NCBI GenBank assembly: GCA_000155695.1
Contig: DS990592.1
Span: 4,353,820 to 4,417,819 of the forward strand
Direction: 5' to 3'
Length of the DNA stretch: 64,000 bases
Source of the DNA: Verrucomicrobiia bacterium DG1235
Lineage (GTDB): Bacteria > Verrucomicrobiota > Verrucomicrobiia > Opitutales > Opitutaceae
Part shown: positions 18,690 to 27,350 of the stretch, in pieces
Layout: each line of letters begins with the position of its first letter
Numbering within the stretch: the stretch's first letter is position 1
Notes under the pieces: generated by a model
Told to the model about the DNA's origin: nothing
Databases searched by the model: none
Seen by the model: only the letters and a program-made list of their open reading frames with translations
Made by a program: the position numbers and the translations under genes

Positions 18690-20039
18690 CTAGACGGATT
18701 CAGGATCTGGGTGGTTCCAGGGCGCCCTGTATGGCCGAGCGAGCAAACGCGTGGCTTCCTCGTCTCCTGGTATTGTGCGACTTGCGGGATCGTAGGAGAG
18801 GGGGCGCCCGAGATCTAAGGCCATGTTGCCAAGGATACAGCAGGCGCTGGAGATATGGCCTTCTTCGACGTCAGCAGAGGGTTTGGATCGTGTTTTCCTA
18901 GCGTCGAGAAAGTTCTTCACATGGGCTTGGTCGATCGCGTCCCAAGCCGCTCCTATGCTTTCGAAATCTACATTTTCTAGGTCGTTCGATTTCGAGCAAA
19001 GATGTCGGCCTTCTGCGGGAGAACCGGAGTTTGCTTCAAATGAGTACCCGAGAGCGGAAAGACTGAGGGTACCTTTCGTTCCTATAATCTTTGCTCCCCA
19101 GTTGTCGGTCCAGTGCCGGTAGGGAATCGGTGATTTGCCCCAGGGTCGATGCTCCCAGCTTACGTTCAAATCGGGATAATGAAAAACTGTTGTCTGTGTA
19201 TCCGAAATATTGGGACTTTTGTCTTTGAAAATAAAAAGCCCTCCAGTCGAGCTGACTTTTTTTGGCCAGTCGATATCAAGCATCTGTCGAATGTGATCGA
19301 ACACATGCACGCCCATGTCGCCAATGGTTCCGTTTCCGTATTCCATAAACTGGCGCCATTTTCTTGTTTCCAACGGAGCGACGAAGGGGATTTTTGGAGC
19401 AGGTCCGGTCCAGAACTCGTAGTCGAGGTGATCCGGCACCGCTACGTTTTCAAATACCTCCTTATCTCCGGCGCCTCCATAAAAGAAGCATTCGGCCAAA
19501 CCAATCTTCCCTATTTTGCCGCTATCAATGTAGCGTTCTTTGGCTTCCTGGTAGAGGCTCATGCTGCGGCGTTGCAAGTTTACTTGGACTACAGAGCCGT
19601 ACTTGCGAGCGGCGGCTACCAGTGCCTCGCCCTCTATCACGTCTACCCCGATTGGCTTTTCCAGAAACACATCAGCACCCGCTTTCATGGCGGCAATGGC
19701 GGGCAATGCATGCCAATGGTCAGGCGTGGTGACGATCACGATGTCGTGCTTTTTCGATGACAGCATATCACGATAGTCGGAATAGGTTTCTGCTTCCGCG
19801 TCCTGCTTCTCCTTTACTGCCTTGAGAGTTTTCTCAAGGGCTTTGGAATTTGGATCACAGAGCGATACGACTTCTATCGATCCTTGCGCGTAAAAGGCGT
19901 TCAAACTCATGCCTGCCCACCAGCCGCAGCCGATGAGACCGACTTTGAGGGTGGGGGTGGTGGCGCCGAAGACGCGGCTCGGGAGCGCAGCGACAGCTCC
20001 AGCTGCCGCCACGGATGATACGAATTTTCTACGATTCAT
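18690..20039 (-). CDS. Gfo/Idh/MocA-family oxidoreductase with twin-arginine signal
   Basis: NAD(P)-dependent sugar-type dehydrogenase of about 449 aa. The start at 20039 is chosen over the longer frame because it begins MNRRKFVSSVAAAGAVAALP, a Tat-type signal (RRKF) usual for exported members in Verrucomicrobia and Planctomycetes. The Rossmann motif GLIGCGWWAGM is near residue 34, and the EKPIGVD motif around 123 carries the conserved EKP lysine. Substrate-domain residues include the GDMGVHVFDHI stretch. The substrate cannot be told. It lies convergent with the small secreted gene and is an isolated gene inside the export cluster. Confidence 0.88.
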   Translation of the reverse strand: MNRRKFVSSVAAAGAVAALPSRVFGATTPTLKVGLIGCGWWAGMSLNAFYAQGSIEVVSLCDPNSKALEKTLKAVKEKQDAEAETYSDYRDMLSSKKHDIVIVTTPDHWHALPAIAAMKAGADVFLEKPIGVDVIEGEALVAAARKYGSVVQVNLQRRSMSLYQEAKERYIDSGKIGKIGLAECFFYGGAGDKEVFENVAVPDHLDYEFWTGPAPKIPFVAPLETRKWRQFMEYGNGTIGDMGVHVFDHIRQMLDIDWPKKVSSTGGLFIFKDKSPNISDTQTTVFHYPDLNVSWEHRPWGKSPIPYRHWTDNWGAKIIGTKGTLSLSALGYSFEANSGSPAEGRHLCSKSNDLENVDFESIGAAWDAIDQAHVKNFLDARKTRSKPSADVEEGHISSACCILGNMALDLGRPLSYDPASRTIPGDEEATRLLARPYRAPWNHPDPESV

Positions 20040-20161
20040 GGCAATTAGGTTGGGTTGAGTTAGAGAGGTGAAGGGTGTGAAAACGTACCTAATAATTGGG
20101 TACGGATAGGTTTTGGGGCCTTGGGTGTTTGAGGTAGGTTCATCGCGCGATGAATTCGGCA

Positions 20162-20182
20162 CTTGATCGCGTGACAAGCACG
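20162..20182. repeat. Copy 1 of a 21-bp duplicated intergenic repeat
   Basis: Starts CTTGATCGCGTGACAAGCAC and is repeated exactly at 22779-22799. Here it is followed by an extra 37 bp or so ending in TGTCACG, which forms an inverted repeat with the internal CGTGACA. It lies downstream of the permease at 20241. Confidence 0.75.
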
Positions 20183-20240
20183 TGTCTTCGCTGCGCTCGA
20201 GTGTCACGTTGCTCGGTACCCACTTATTTTGATTCTGAAA

Positions 20241-22676
20241 TCACCCAAGCTGAAGGGCTTCGGAGGGATGGACTTTGCTGGCGGACTTGGCGGGGCGCCA
20301 GCAGGCGAAGGCGGTTACGATGAGGACGAATAGGCTGACGGTGGCGAGAATGACCGGGTCGTAAGGGGAAACTTGATACAGGAGGTCGTTCATCGTGCTT
20401 GTGAAAACTTGCATCGCGGCGATCCCGAATGTGATCCCGATAGCGATTCCTATGGCGGCGAGTAGCATGCCGTGCTTGAGGATCATGCTGATCATCTCCT
20501 GCGGAAGAGCGCCGATGGCGAGGCGGATGCCGATCTCGCGGTGTCTCTGTTCGACGAGGTAAGTCATCAAGCCGTAGATGCCGATGCCGGCGAGGAAGAC
20601 TGCGATAGTACCGAATAGTGCAATAAGAGTGTTTAAAACGGTTCGGTAGGTCAGGGTGTCCTCAGCGAGTTGCTCGAGGGATTCAAACGGTCCGATGGCT
20701 TGGTCGGGATCGATGGACTTTATTGCTTCTTGGATCTCTCTTTCTATCTCGCTTCGACTCAAAGGCGTTTTCAAGAGGTAGCTGGTATCCCAGGGCCAGT
20801 GAATCTGCGGTACGTATGCGATGCTACTCTTTCCTTCGGCCAAGCTTCCAGGAATGATACTGCCAACAATGCCGATTATTTCAAAGGTCTGCCCCACGAT
20901 GTGGACGGTCTGGCCGAGCGGGTCGATATCTGGAAACTTTTCCTTGGCAAGCAGCTCGTCGATGATGGCCACTTTATGAGCATCGAGGCGTTGGTCACGC
21001 TCGTCGAAAACGCGTCCGCGAATCAGTGGGATATCCAGGATTGAAAACGCATCGCCGTTCACCGACAGCAAGGGGACACCGTAGTTTCTCTGAGCGTCGG
21101 GTTGGTCGTCACGCCAGAACTCGCGCGGCCAGATACCTCCACGCGGGTCCATGGGAGGCTGCGAGATCATGGCTGCGTTTTCCACGCCAGGTATTTGCTC
21201 GAGCCGTTCGATCACTTCTTTCGAGAAACGGGTACGAATCTGTTGCGGCTCTCCCCACGGCGAATCGAAGTTCTTTTGCCTTAAGTCTTTTACGACATGA
21301 AAGGTGTAGGCGTTTGACTCGCTGAATCCTCGGTCGGAGCGGAGCGCTTTGGTAGCGCTTTTAAGTAATAAGCCGATGGATACAAGGAGGATGACTGACA
21401 GGGCGATCTCAGTAACGATTAGGGTCGATTGTAGTCGATTGCCTTGAGAAGCGGTAGAGGAACGGCTCGTTTCGCTTAATCCTTTTGCGGAATCTTCCCG
21501 CAAGGCTTTCAAGGCTGGAAAGACGCCAAAGAGAAGGCCTGTCCCAAGGCTAACGATCAGGGTGAAAGCCAATACTCTGGCGTCGATAGTGAAGTCCCCT
21601 TCGGGCCATCTTGAATATTCGATGAGCTGACTTAGAAATGGAAGGGCGTTGAGGCAGATAAGAAGCCCGCCCGCAGCGCCGGCGAGGGAAAGCAGGGCGC
21701 ATTCGCACAGGAGCAGGCGGACGATGCGCCAGCCTGAAGCGCCAATGGCGGTGCGTAGGGCGATTTCGGATTGGCGGGCTGTGGCCCGAGCGAAAAGGAG
21801 ATTCGCTACGTTGGCGCAGGCGACGAGCAAGACCAGTCCCACAGCGGCTAGTAGAACAGTTGTGTCACCTGAAAGGAATCCGAAGGCGTTTTGATGTAGA
21901 GTTTCGACCACTACATTGGACTCGCGGACGTGTTCGGGATATTTGCTGGCGTATTGGGATTTGATTGCCTGGATTTCTTGTTGAACAGTATTCAGATTAG
22001 CTTTTGGAGCGAGACGACCGATAATAGAATATTTCCATTGCTCCCGCTTATACTCGTATTTGGGAAGAGCGGCGGGAATCATGAAGTCGACGGAAAGCCA
22101 ATATCGCCATGCGTTAACCAACTCATTATCATAGAGACCGATGACGGTGTAGTCTACGTGCGCTAGTACGATGGATTTCCCGATAATGTTGGGATCGCTA
22201 TTGAGGTGTTTTCGCCAGGCTTGTTCCGACAGCAGGACGACTCGATCGTTTCCGGTAGCGGATTGGTGGTCTGGCGTGAAATCTTGACCATGGGTAGGGC
22301 GGAGACCAAGAACTTCTAGGATGGAACCCGTTACTTCAATGCCAGAGAGCATGGCGGGCGTTTCGATACCCGATAGGCTACCCGTAGAGTTGGAGTGACC
22401 GATTCCTGCGAAGGATTCGAATTGGCTCGAATTTTTCTCAATGTCTTGAAGCAAGGTTGCATAGGTATCGAATGTAGAGTTTGGCCCAGTATCGTATAAA
22501 ACGGTTACAAGCCGATCGGGATCCTCATAGGGCAATGGGCGGATGAAGTAGGCGTTGATAAGGGAGAATATGGCGGTGTTGGCGCCGATGCCGATGGCGA
22601 GGGTGAGTATGGTAATCAAGGTGAAGCCTGGGGACTTCATGAGCTGGCGCAGCCCGAAGTGTAGGTCGTTGAGCAT
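20241..22676 (-). CDS. ABC transporter permease, double FtsX (tandem copy A)
   Basis: Permease of 811 aa with the duplicated MacB-PCD/FtsX architecture (MLNDLHFGLRQLMKSPGFTL start; [20 protein letters not shown] segment; [20 protein letters not shown] near the C-terminal FtsX domain). It is very similar in length, both termini and membrane segments to the next gene upstream (22824-25259), while the periplasmic parts diverge. This indicates tandem duplication followed by divergence of the substrate-facing domain. It is probably co-transcribed with that paralog from the promoter at 25347 and dependent on the cluster's single ATPase. Confidence 0.88.
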   Translation of the reverse strand: MLNDLHFGLRQLMKSPGFTLITILTLAIGIGANTAIFSLINAYFIRPLPYEDPDRLVTVLYDTGPNSTFDTYATLLQDIEKNSSQFESFAGIGHSNSTGSLSGIETPAMLSGIEVTGSILEVLGLRPTHGQDFTPDHQSATGNDRVVLLSEQAWRKHLNSDPNIIGKSIVLAHVDYTVIGLYDNELVNAWRYWLSVDFMIPAALPKYEYKREQWKYSIIGRLAPKANLNTVQQEIQAIKSQYASKYPEHVRESNVVVETLHQNAFGFLSGDTTVLLAAVGLVLLVACANVANLLFARATARQSEIALRTAIGASGWRIVRLLLCECALLSLAGAAGGLLICLNALPFLSQLIEYSRWPEGDFTIDARVLAFTLIVSLGTGLLFGVFPALKALREDSAKGLSETSRSSTASQGNRLQSTLIVTEIALSVILLVSIGLLLKSATKALRSDRGFSESNAYTFHVVKDLRQKNFDSPWGEPQQIRTRFSKEVIERLEQIPGVENAAMISQPPMDPRGGIWPREFWRDDQPDAQRNYGVPLLSVNGDAFSILDIPLIRGRVFDERDQRLDAHKVAIIDELLAKEKFPDIDPLGQTVHIVGQTFEIIGIVGSIIPGSLAEGKSSIAYVPQIHWPWDTSYLLKTPLSRSEIEREIQEAIKSIDPDQAIGPFESLEQLAEDTLTYRTVLNTLIALFGTIAVFLAGIGIYGLMTYLVEQRHREIGIRLAIGALPQEMISMILKHGMLLAAIGIAIGITFGIAAMQVFTSTMNDLLYQVSPYDPVILATVSLFVLIVTAFACWRPAKSASKVHPSEALQLG

Positions 22677-22778
22677 GGCAGTGGGTGGATGGAAGGTGGT
22701 TTCTGTTGGCTTTGGTCAGGATGGCCTTTGGCCATGTAGGTGCCGCGTTGCGGCGGTAGGTTGGGAGTTGGTTCGTCG

Positions 22779-22799
22779 CTTGATCGCGTGACAAGCACG
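22779..22799. repeat. Copy 2 of the 21-bp duplicated intergenic repeat
   Basis: Identical to 20162-20182. In both places it precedes the shared 3' flank CTTATTTTGATTCTGAAA that abuts the permease stop codon. Confidence 0.75.
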
Positions 22800-22823
22800 C
22801 TACCACTTATTTTGATTCTGAAA

Positions 22824-25259
22824 TCACCCAAGCTGGAGGGCTTCGGAGGGGTGGACTTTACTAGCGGACTTGGCGGGGCGCCAGCAGGCGAAGGCGGTGA
22901 CGAGGAAGACGAAGAGAGCTACTCCGCTTAGGATAATTGGGTCGTAGGGAGTAACCTGATACAGCATGAAGCCGAGAAACCGTCCGATAAGGAGTATGGC
23001 TGCAATCCCTACGGCAGTACCTATAGCAGTGAGAATCATGCCGCGCTTGAGAATCATGCCGACTATTTCCCTCGGGTAGGCGCCGATGGCGAGACGAACG
23101 CCGATTTCTCGTTGCCGCAGCTCGACGAGGTATGTCATGAGTCCGTAGATACCGATGCCAGCTAGAAGCACCGCGATGCAGCCGAAGAGCCCTAGGAGAA
23201 TGTTTATGACGGCTCGATGATTTAGGGAGTCCTTGGCGAGTTGCTCAAGAGCCTGAAGTTCTCCGATTGGCTGATCGGGATCGAGTGACTTGACCGCTGC
23301 TAGGACGCTTCTTTCGAGTTCGCCTTGAGCCAGTAGCGACTTCACGATGTATCCCGTATTCCATGGAGTATGGATCTGAGGCGTATAGACGACGGGGTAT
23401 CTTTTCTCGTCGAGTTTATTTGGGATGATACTGCCGACGATACCGATGATTTCATAGGCTGTTCCAGCCACATGGATGGTCTGTCCCATCGGATCGATGT
23501 CCGGGAATTTCTCTTGAACGAGCAGTTCGTCGATAACGGCTACTTTCTGTGCTTCGAAACGCTGATCGCGTTCCTCAATGGCCCGTCCGCGAATCAAGGG
23601 GATGTCGAGTATTGAAAGCGCTTCTCCATTCACATGAGCGTGGCCAACTTGGTAGGTTTTCGGGGCGTCTGGTTGGTCGTCGCGCCAGAAGTCCTTTTTC
23701 CAAATCCCTCCACCGGGTGCCATAGGTGCTCTTGAGGCCATGGCAGCGTCCTCCACACCGGGTATCTGCTTGAGCCGTTCGACCAGGTTACTCGAAAAGC
23801 GCGTGCGGATTTCGTTATCCCACTTCCTTGTCCATTCCGGCTCGGTTTTAGGAAGCGTTTCCCGGACTCTCGCCACTTTGAAGCTGTAAATATTTGCTTC
23901 TTGAAATCCGCGTTCGGCGTTGAGCGCATTGGAGGTGCTTTTTAGTAGTAGACCTATGGATACAAGGAGAACGACTGACAGGGCGATTTCTATAACGATA
24001 AGCGAAGACTGCAGCCTGTTACCCTGGGAGGAAGTAAAGGAGCGGCTCGACTCGCTAAGCCCTTCGGCTGAGCCTTGGCGTAGGACCTTCACAGCGGGAA
24101 AGACGCCGAAGAGGAGTCCGGTGCCAATGCTCACGACCAGTGTGAAGGCGAGAACACTGAGATCGATCGAGTAGTCCATTTCGGGCCAATTGGAAAAAAC
24201 GACCAGTCGACCTAAGAGGGGTAGGGCATTGATACAAATAAAGAGACCTCCTACGGCCCCGGCGAGTGAGAGCAATGCGCTTTCGCAGAGGAGAAGCCGT
24301 ACGATGCGCCAACCGGAAGCGCCGATGGCGGTGCGCAGGGCGATCTCGGATTGACGAGCGGTCGCTCGAGCAAAGAGAAGATTGGCCACGTTGGCGCAGG
24401 CCACAAGCAATACGAGGCCGACGGCTGCAAACAGGAGGAAGGTGGTTTTTTTAAAAGATCCTCCGAAACTGTCGCTTCGTATTGTTCTAACCAATACTTT
24501 CGATTCTCGCACGCGATCGGAGTAGTTGTTTGCCAGTTGAGACTTTATTGTTTCCAGCTCTTGTTTTGCTGAGGCGAGAGTGGCTCCAGGGGCGAGGCGG
24601 GCGACGGTGCCATAGCCCCATTCCTTTTTGAAGGCGTATTTAGAAAATGCGGCGGGAACCATTAGGTCGGAGGACTGCCACCACAGAAAAGTGGTGATGG
24701 CCTTCTTGTCATAGATCCCGATAACGGTGTAGCCTTCGCGACTAAGCTGGATTGATTTTCCAACGGTATTGGGGTCGCTGTCGAAGTGTTGCCGCCATAC
24801 TTCGTCCGACAGGAGGACAACCTTGTCGTCACCGGTTGCGCTCTGGTGATCGGCGGTGAAGTCCGATCCGTATATTGGGCGCAGGCCAAGCGTTTCCAGC
24901 ATCGGCCCGGTTACCTGGTGCCCACTGAGTTCGGTCGGGGTTTCAATGCCGCCCAAGCTGAAGGTAGCGCCAGTGTGAGTGAATCCTGTAAAAGACTCTA
25001 GCTGGGTTGAATGAGCCAGAAGGTCTTCCAGCAGATTTCCATTTGTTACATAGTTTGTGTCTTTCTCGCCCATGTCATACGAAATAGCCACCAGGCTGTC
25101 GGCATCTTCGTAGGGGAGGGCTTTGAGAAAATAGGCGTTGATCAGGCTGAAGATGGCGGTGTTGGCGCCAATGCCGATGGCGAGGGTGAGCACGGTGATG
25201 AAGGTGAAGCCGGGTGACTTCATGAGCTGGCGCAGCCCGAAGTGTAGGTCGTTGAGCAT
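22824..25259 (-). CDS. ABC transporter permease, double FtsX (tandem copy B)
   Basis: Permease of 811 aa, paralog of the 20241-22676 gene. The first 20 residues are nearly the same, and the final residues (FACWRPAKSASKVHPSEALQ) are identical. TM1 is near 20-42, three TMs at about 275-390, one at 415-440, and three C-terminal TMs at 690-800. The periplasmic domains (about 45-270 and 450-680) hold most of the differences. A sigma-54-like promoter lies 88-103 bp upstream (25347-25362) and a palindromic enhancer-like site at 25473, so this gene probably heads a two-permease operon. Confidence 0.88.
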   Translation of the reverse strand: MLNDLHFGLRQLMKSPGFTFITVLTLAIGIGANTAIFSLINAYFLKALPYEDADSLVAISYDMGEKDTNYVTNGNLLEDLLAHSTQLESFTGFTHTGATFSLGGIETPTELSGHQVTGPMLETLGLRPIYGSDFTADHQSATGDDKVVLLSDEVWRQHFDSDPNTVGKSIQLSREGYTVIGIYDKKAITTFLWWQSSDLMVPAAFSKYAFKKEWGYGTVARLAPGATLASAKQELETIKSQLANNYSDRVRESKVLVRTIRSDSFGGSFKKTTFLLFAAVGLVLLVACANVANLLFARATARQSEIALRTAIGASGWRIVRLLLCESALLSLAGAVGGLFICINALPLLGRLVVFSNWPEMDYSIDLSVLAFTLVVSIGTGLLFGVFPAVKVLRQGSAEGLSESSRSFTSSQGNRLQSSLIVIEIALSVVLLVSIGLLLKSTSNALNAERGFQEANIYSFKVARVRETLPKTEPEWTRKWDNEIRTRFSSNLVERLKQIPGVEDAAMASRAPMAPGGGIWKKDFWRDDQPDAPKTYQVGHAHVNGEALSILDIPLIRGRAIEERDQRFEAQKVAVIDELLVQEKFPDIDPMGQTIHVAGTAYEIIGIVGSIIPNKLDEKRYPVVYTPQIHTPWNTGYIVKSLLAQGELERSVLAAVKSLDPDQPIGELQALEQLAKDSLNHRAVINILLGLFGCIAVLLAGIGIYGLMTYLVELRQREIGVRLAIGAYPREIVGMILKRGMILTAIGTAVGIAAILLIGRFLGFMLYQVTPYDPIILSGVALFVFLVTAFACWRPAKSASKVHPSEALQLG

Positions 25260-25346
25260 GGCAGTGGGTGGTTGGATGTGGAAGGGAAAGGCGGAACGAG
25301 CCTTGCGGCTCGGTGGGTGTGGGAGTGCTTTTCTTGGTCTTCCTAT

Positions 25347-25362
25347 ATCATTTGCCGTGCCA
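25347..25362 (-). promoter_or_regulatory. Sigma-54-like promoter upstream of permease copy B
   Basis: Minus-strand text TGGCACG-GCAA-ATGAT: a perfect -24 element and GG-N10-GA. It is almost the same as the promoter of the regulator gene (28869), including the ATGAT -12 box. Confidence 0.6.
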
Positions 25363-25472
25363 GCTTTAGTGGTGATCTGCTAAAGCATTGATGTTTAGCG
25401 ACTAAGTTTTTGCTGGTATTTGCATCCGCTATGCGTGCCCTTGGGAGGGTATCGATAGCGGGAAGCGAATCG

Positions 25473-25486
25473 TCCCGGTATTGGGA
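25473..25486. promoter_or_regulatory. Enhancer-like palindrome TCCC-N6-GGGA
   Basis: TCCCGGTATTGGGA, within the longer palindromic GTCCC...GGGAC. It is centred 119 bp upstream of the -24 GG of the promoter at 25347. Confidence 0.55.
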
Positions 25487-25723
25487 CGGTTTATGGAGCC
25501 TATTAGCGTGGCTTCTCCTATGCTGCGGCGTGAGAATACATCTTAGCCCTGGGTTTTCCCGTAGAACGGAGATGAAACCTCTGGGAGGTGTGGGGCTGGG
25601 GGATCGGCGTAATGCGATCTGCAGCCATTCGGCGAGCTTTGATCAAGGACGAGCTGCAACCCTACCCTGGGGAAGTTGGCTCCGAAGCTCTTGGTAGGCG
25701 AGGAGGGCGGTATTTGCGGTTTG

Positions 25724-25763
25724 TGCGCAATCCAATGTCTAACGTTAGACATTGGATTGCGCA
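25724..25763. repeat. 40-bp perfect palindrome
   Basis: Left arm TGCGCAATCCAATGTCTAAC and right arm GTTAGACATTGGATTGCGCA are exact reverse complements with no loop. It lies between the kinase gene and permease copy B and has no T-tract, so it is not a typical terminator. Confidence 0.9.
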
Positions 25764-25826
25764 TGTTTCACAAGCTGGTGTCGGTTTTAGGACTTTTGTT
25801 ACCGGTTCTTTTGGGGAGTGCTACCG

Positions 25827-25854
25827 TGAGCTATGAGCTATGAGCTATGAGTTA
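25827..25854. repeat. Tandem 7-bp repeat, unit TGAGCTA
   Basis: Three TGAGCTA copies and one TGAGTTA, just after the 3' end of the kinase gene. Confidence 0.85.
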
Positions 25855-25865
25855 CGTGCTTTGAG

Positions 25866-27254
25866 CTACAGGCTAGAGTTTCGGGATTCGCTTTTTTCGT
25901 TTTGCGGGGCGATGTCGAGCTGGATGGTGGCGCGGCAGCCTTTTTGGTCTTCGCGGTTGGCGAGGGTGAGGGTGCCGCCGACGGCTTCGACGATTTGCTT
26001 GCTGAGGGCTAGGCCGATGCCGCTGCCTTTGTCTTTGGTGGTGTAGAAGGGGACGAAGAGGTTGTCGGGGTTGGCGATGCCGGGGCCGTCGTCTGCGATG
26101 GTGAGGATGGCGAGATCGTTGTGTATTTCGATGGAGCAGGCGACGCTGCCGGGCTTCTTGCTGGAGGCTTCGGTGGCGTTTTTGAGGAGGTTGATGAGGG
26201 CTTGCTCGAATTGTGCCCGATCTATGGATACGGTGGGGTTGGATTCTGGCTCGGAGAAGCTGACGTTTTCTCCGAAGAGCTGGCAGGCGGACTGGAAGAG
26301 GGGGACGAGCTCGTTTGAGGTGGTCTGGGGATTGGGGAGCTTGGCGAGGCGGGTGTAGTCGCCCATGAAGCGGATGATGTTGTTTGAGCGGCTGGTGATG
26401 GTGTCGAGGCCTTCGAGGATGTCGGTTTTGGTCTCTGTTTCGATGTCTGCGTGTTTTGCAATTTTCGAAAGGGTGCTGGCGAGGGAGCTGATGGGGGCGA
26501 TGGAGTTGTTGAGCTCGTGGCCGAGGACGCGGAGGAGTCGTTTCCAGGAGTCGCGTTCTTGTTCGCTGGCGGCGCGGGTGATATCGGTGAGGAGGATGAG
26601 GTCGAAGCGTTCGCCGTCTAGGATGAAGATGCCGCGTCGGCCTTCGAAGCGTCGCCCGTCGTTGATGAAGCTGAAGCGGCTGAAGTCTTGTGAGGACTCG
26701 TCGAGTACGAATGCGATGTTGAGTTCGTCGACGGTTTTATGGTCGGGGGTGGATTCCCACTGGTTGATGGAGGATATGAGGCGTCGGGCGGCTTCGTTTG
26801 CTTGGGCGACGACGCGATCGGGTCTGACGATGAGGGTGGCGACGTCGATATTTGCCGAGATCTTGTCGATGACTTTTTGGGTTTCGATGCCGGTGAGTCG
26901 GGACTTTTCGAGGATGGCGGCGATGGAATTGATCTCGTTGTAGAGTTCGACGATGGTGCCGGAGGCTTCGGTGACGCGGCGGGACCGCAGGGTGAAGTCT
27001 CCTTCGCGGATGGAGGAGATGACGTTTGCGGCGACGCGGAGCGGGCTGGTGATCCAGTTTTGCAAGCTCCAGGCCATGAAGGGGAAGGGGAGGATGATGA
27101 GGGTGAGGCAAGTGACCCAGAGCTCCCATTTCGCTTCGAGGTGGAGAAGCAGGGCAACGGCGATGATGGCTGCGGGTGAGGCGCAGAGGGCGGCTCGCAG
27201 TACGATGGAGGCTTCGTAGGAGAGGCGGGATGGTTTTTTGCGGGAGGAGGACAA
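25866..27254 (-). CDS. NtrY-like sensor histidine kinase
   Basis: Membrane sensor kinase of 462 aa, partner of the NtrC-type regulator upstream. It has two TMs (about 17-38 and 45-65) with almost no periplasmic loop, a HAMP-like stretch (70-120), a PAS-like domain (about 125-230), an H-box with phospho-acceptor H246 in GHELNNSIAPI (NtrY-type), an N-box (NLLKNATEAS, about 355-364), and G-boxes DDGPGI (388-393) and GSGIGLAL (410-417). With such a short loop, the signal is likely sensed in the membrane or cytoplasm. It lies 96 bp downstream of the regulator gene, separated by a heptamer array. Confidence 0.9.
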   Translation of the reverse strand: MSSSRKKPSRLSYEASIVLRAALCASPAAIIAVALLLHLEAKWELWVTCLTLIILPFPFMAWSLQNWITSPLRVAANVISSIREGDFTLRSRRVTEASGTIVELYNEINSIAAILEKSRLTGIETQKVIDKISANIDVATLIVRPDRVVAQANEAARRLISSINQWESTPDHKTVDELNIAFVLDESSQDFSRFSFINDGRRFEGRRGIFILDGERFDLILLTDITRAASEQERDSWKRLLRVLGHELNNSIAPISSLASTLSKIAKHADIETETKTDILEGLDTITSRSNNIIRFMGDYTRLAKLPNPQTTSNELVPLFQSACQLFGENVSFSEPESNPTVSIDRAQFEQALINLLKNATEASSKKPGSVACSIEIHNDLAILTIADDGPGIANPDNLFVPFYTTKDKGSGIGLALSKQIVEAVGGTLTLANREDQKGCRATIQLDIAPQNEKSESRNSSL

Positions 27255-27268
27255 GGGAGGGGTTTTTT

Positions 27269-27296
27269 AATTATGAATTATGAATTATGAATTGGG
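27269..27296. repeat. Tandem 7-bp repeat, unit AATTATG
   Basis: Three AATTATG copies followed by AATTGGG, 14 bp upstream of the kinase start codon. The position is comparable to the AATTAGG array just upstream of the ATPase gene. Confidence 0.88.
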
Positions 27297-27350
27297 TGCG
27301 CGGGAGTGGTTGGGCTTTGTAGGGATTGAAGTGGATTTTTGGATACTGAT

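Larger units (their letters stand above)
25260..25865. other. 606-bp intergenic region without a convincing gene
   Basis: Between the kinase gene and permease copy B. It contains the sigma-54-like promoter, its upstream palindrome, a 40-bp perfect palindrome and a heptamer array, each listed separately. The short open frames here have no recognisable domain and are not called. Confidence 0.7.

Noticed and set aside
25410-25697. 95-aa plus-strand frame in the 606-bp gap
   Set aside because: It runs through the enhancer-like site, has no recognisable domain, and is disconnected from any plus-strand gene.
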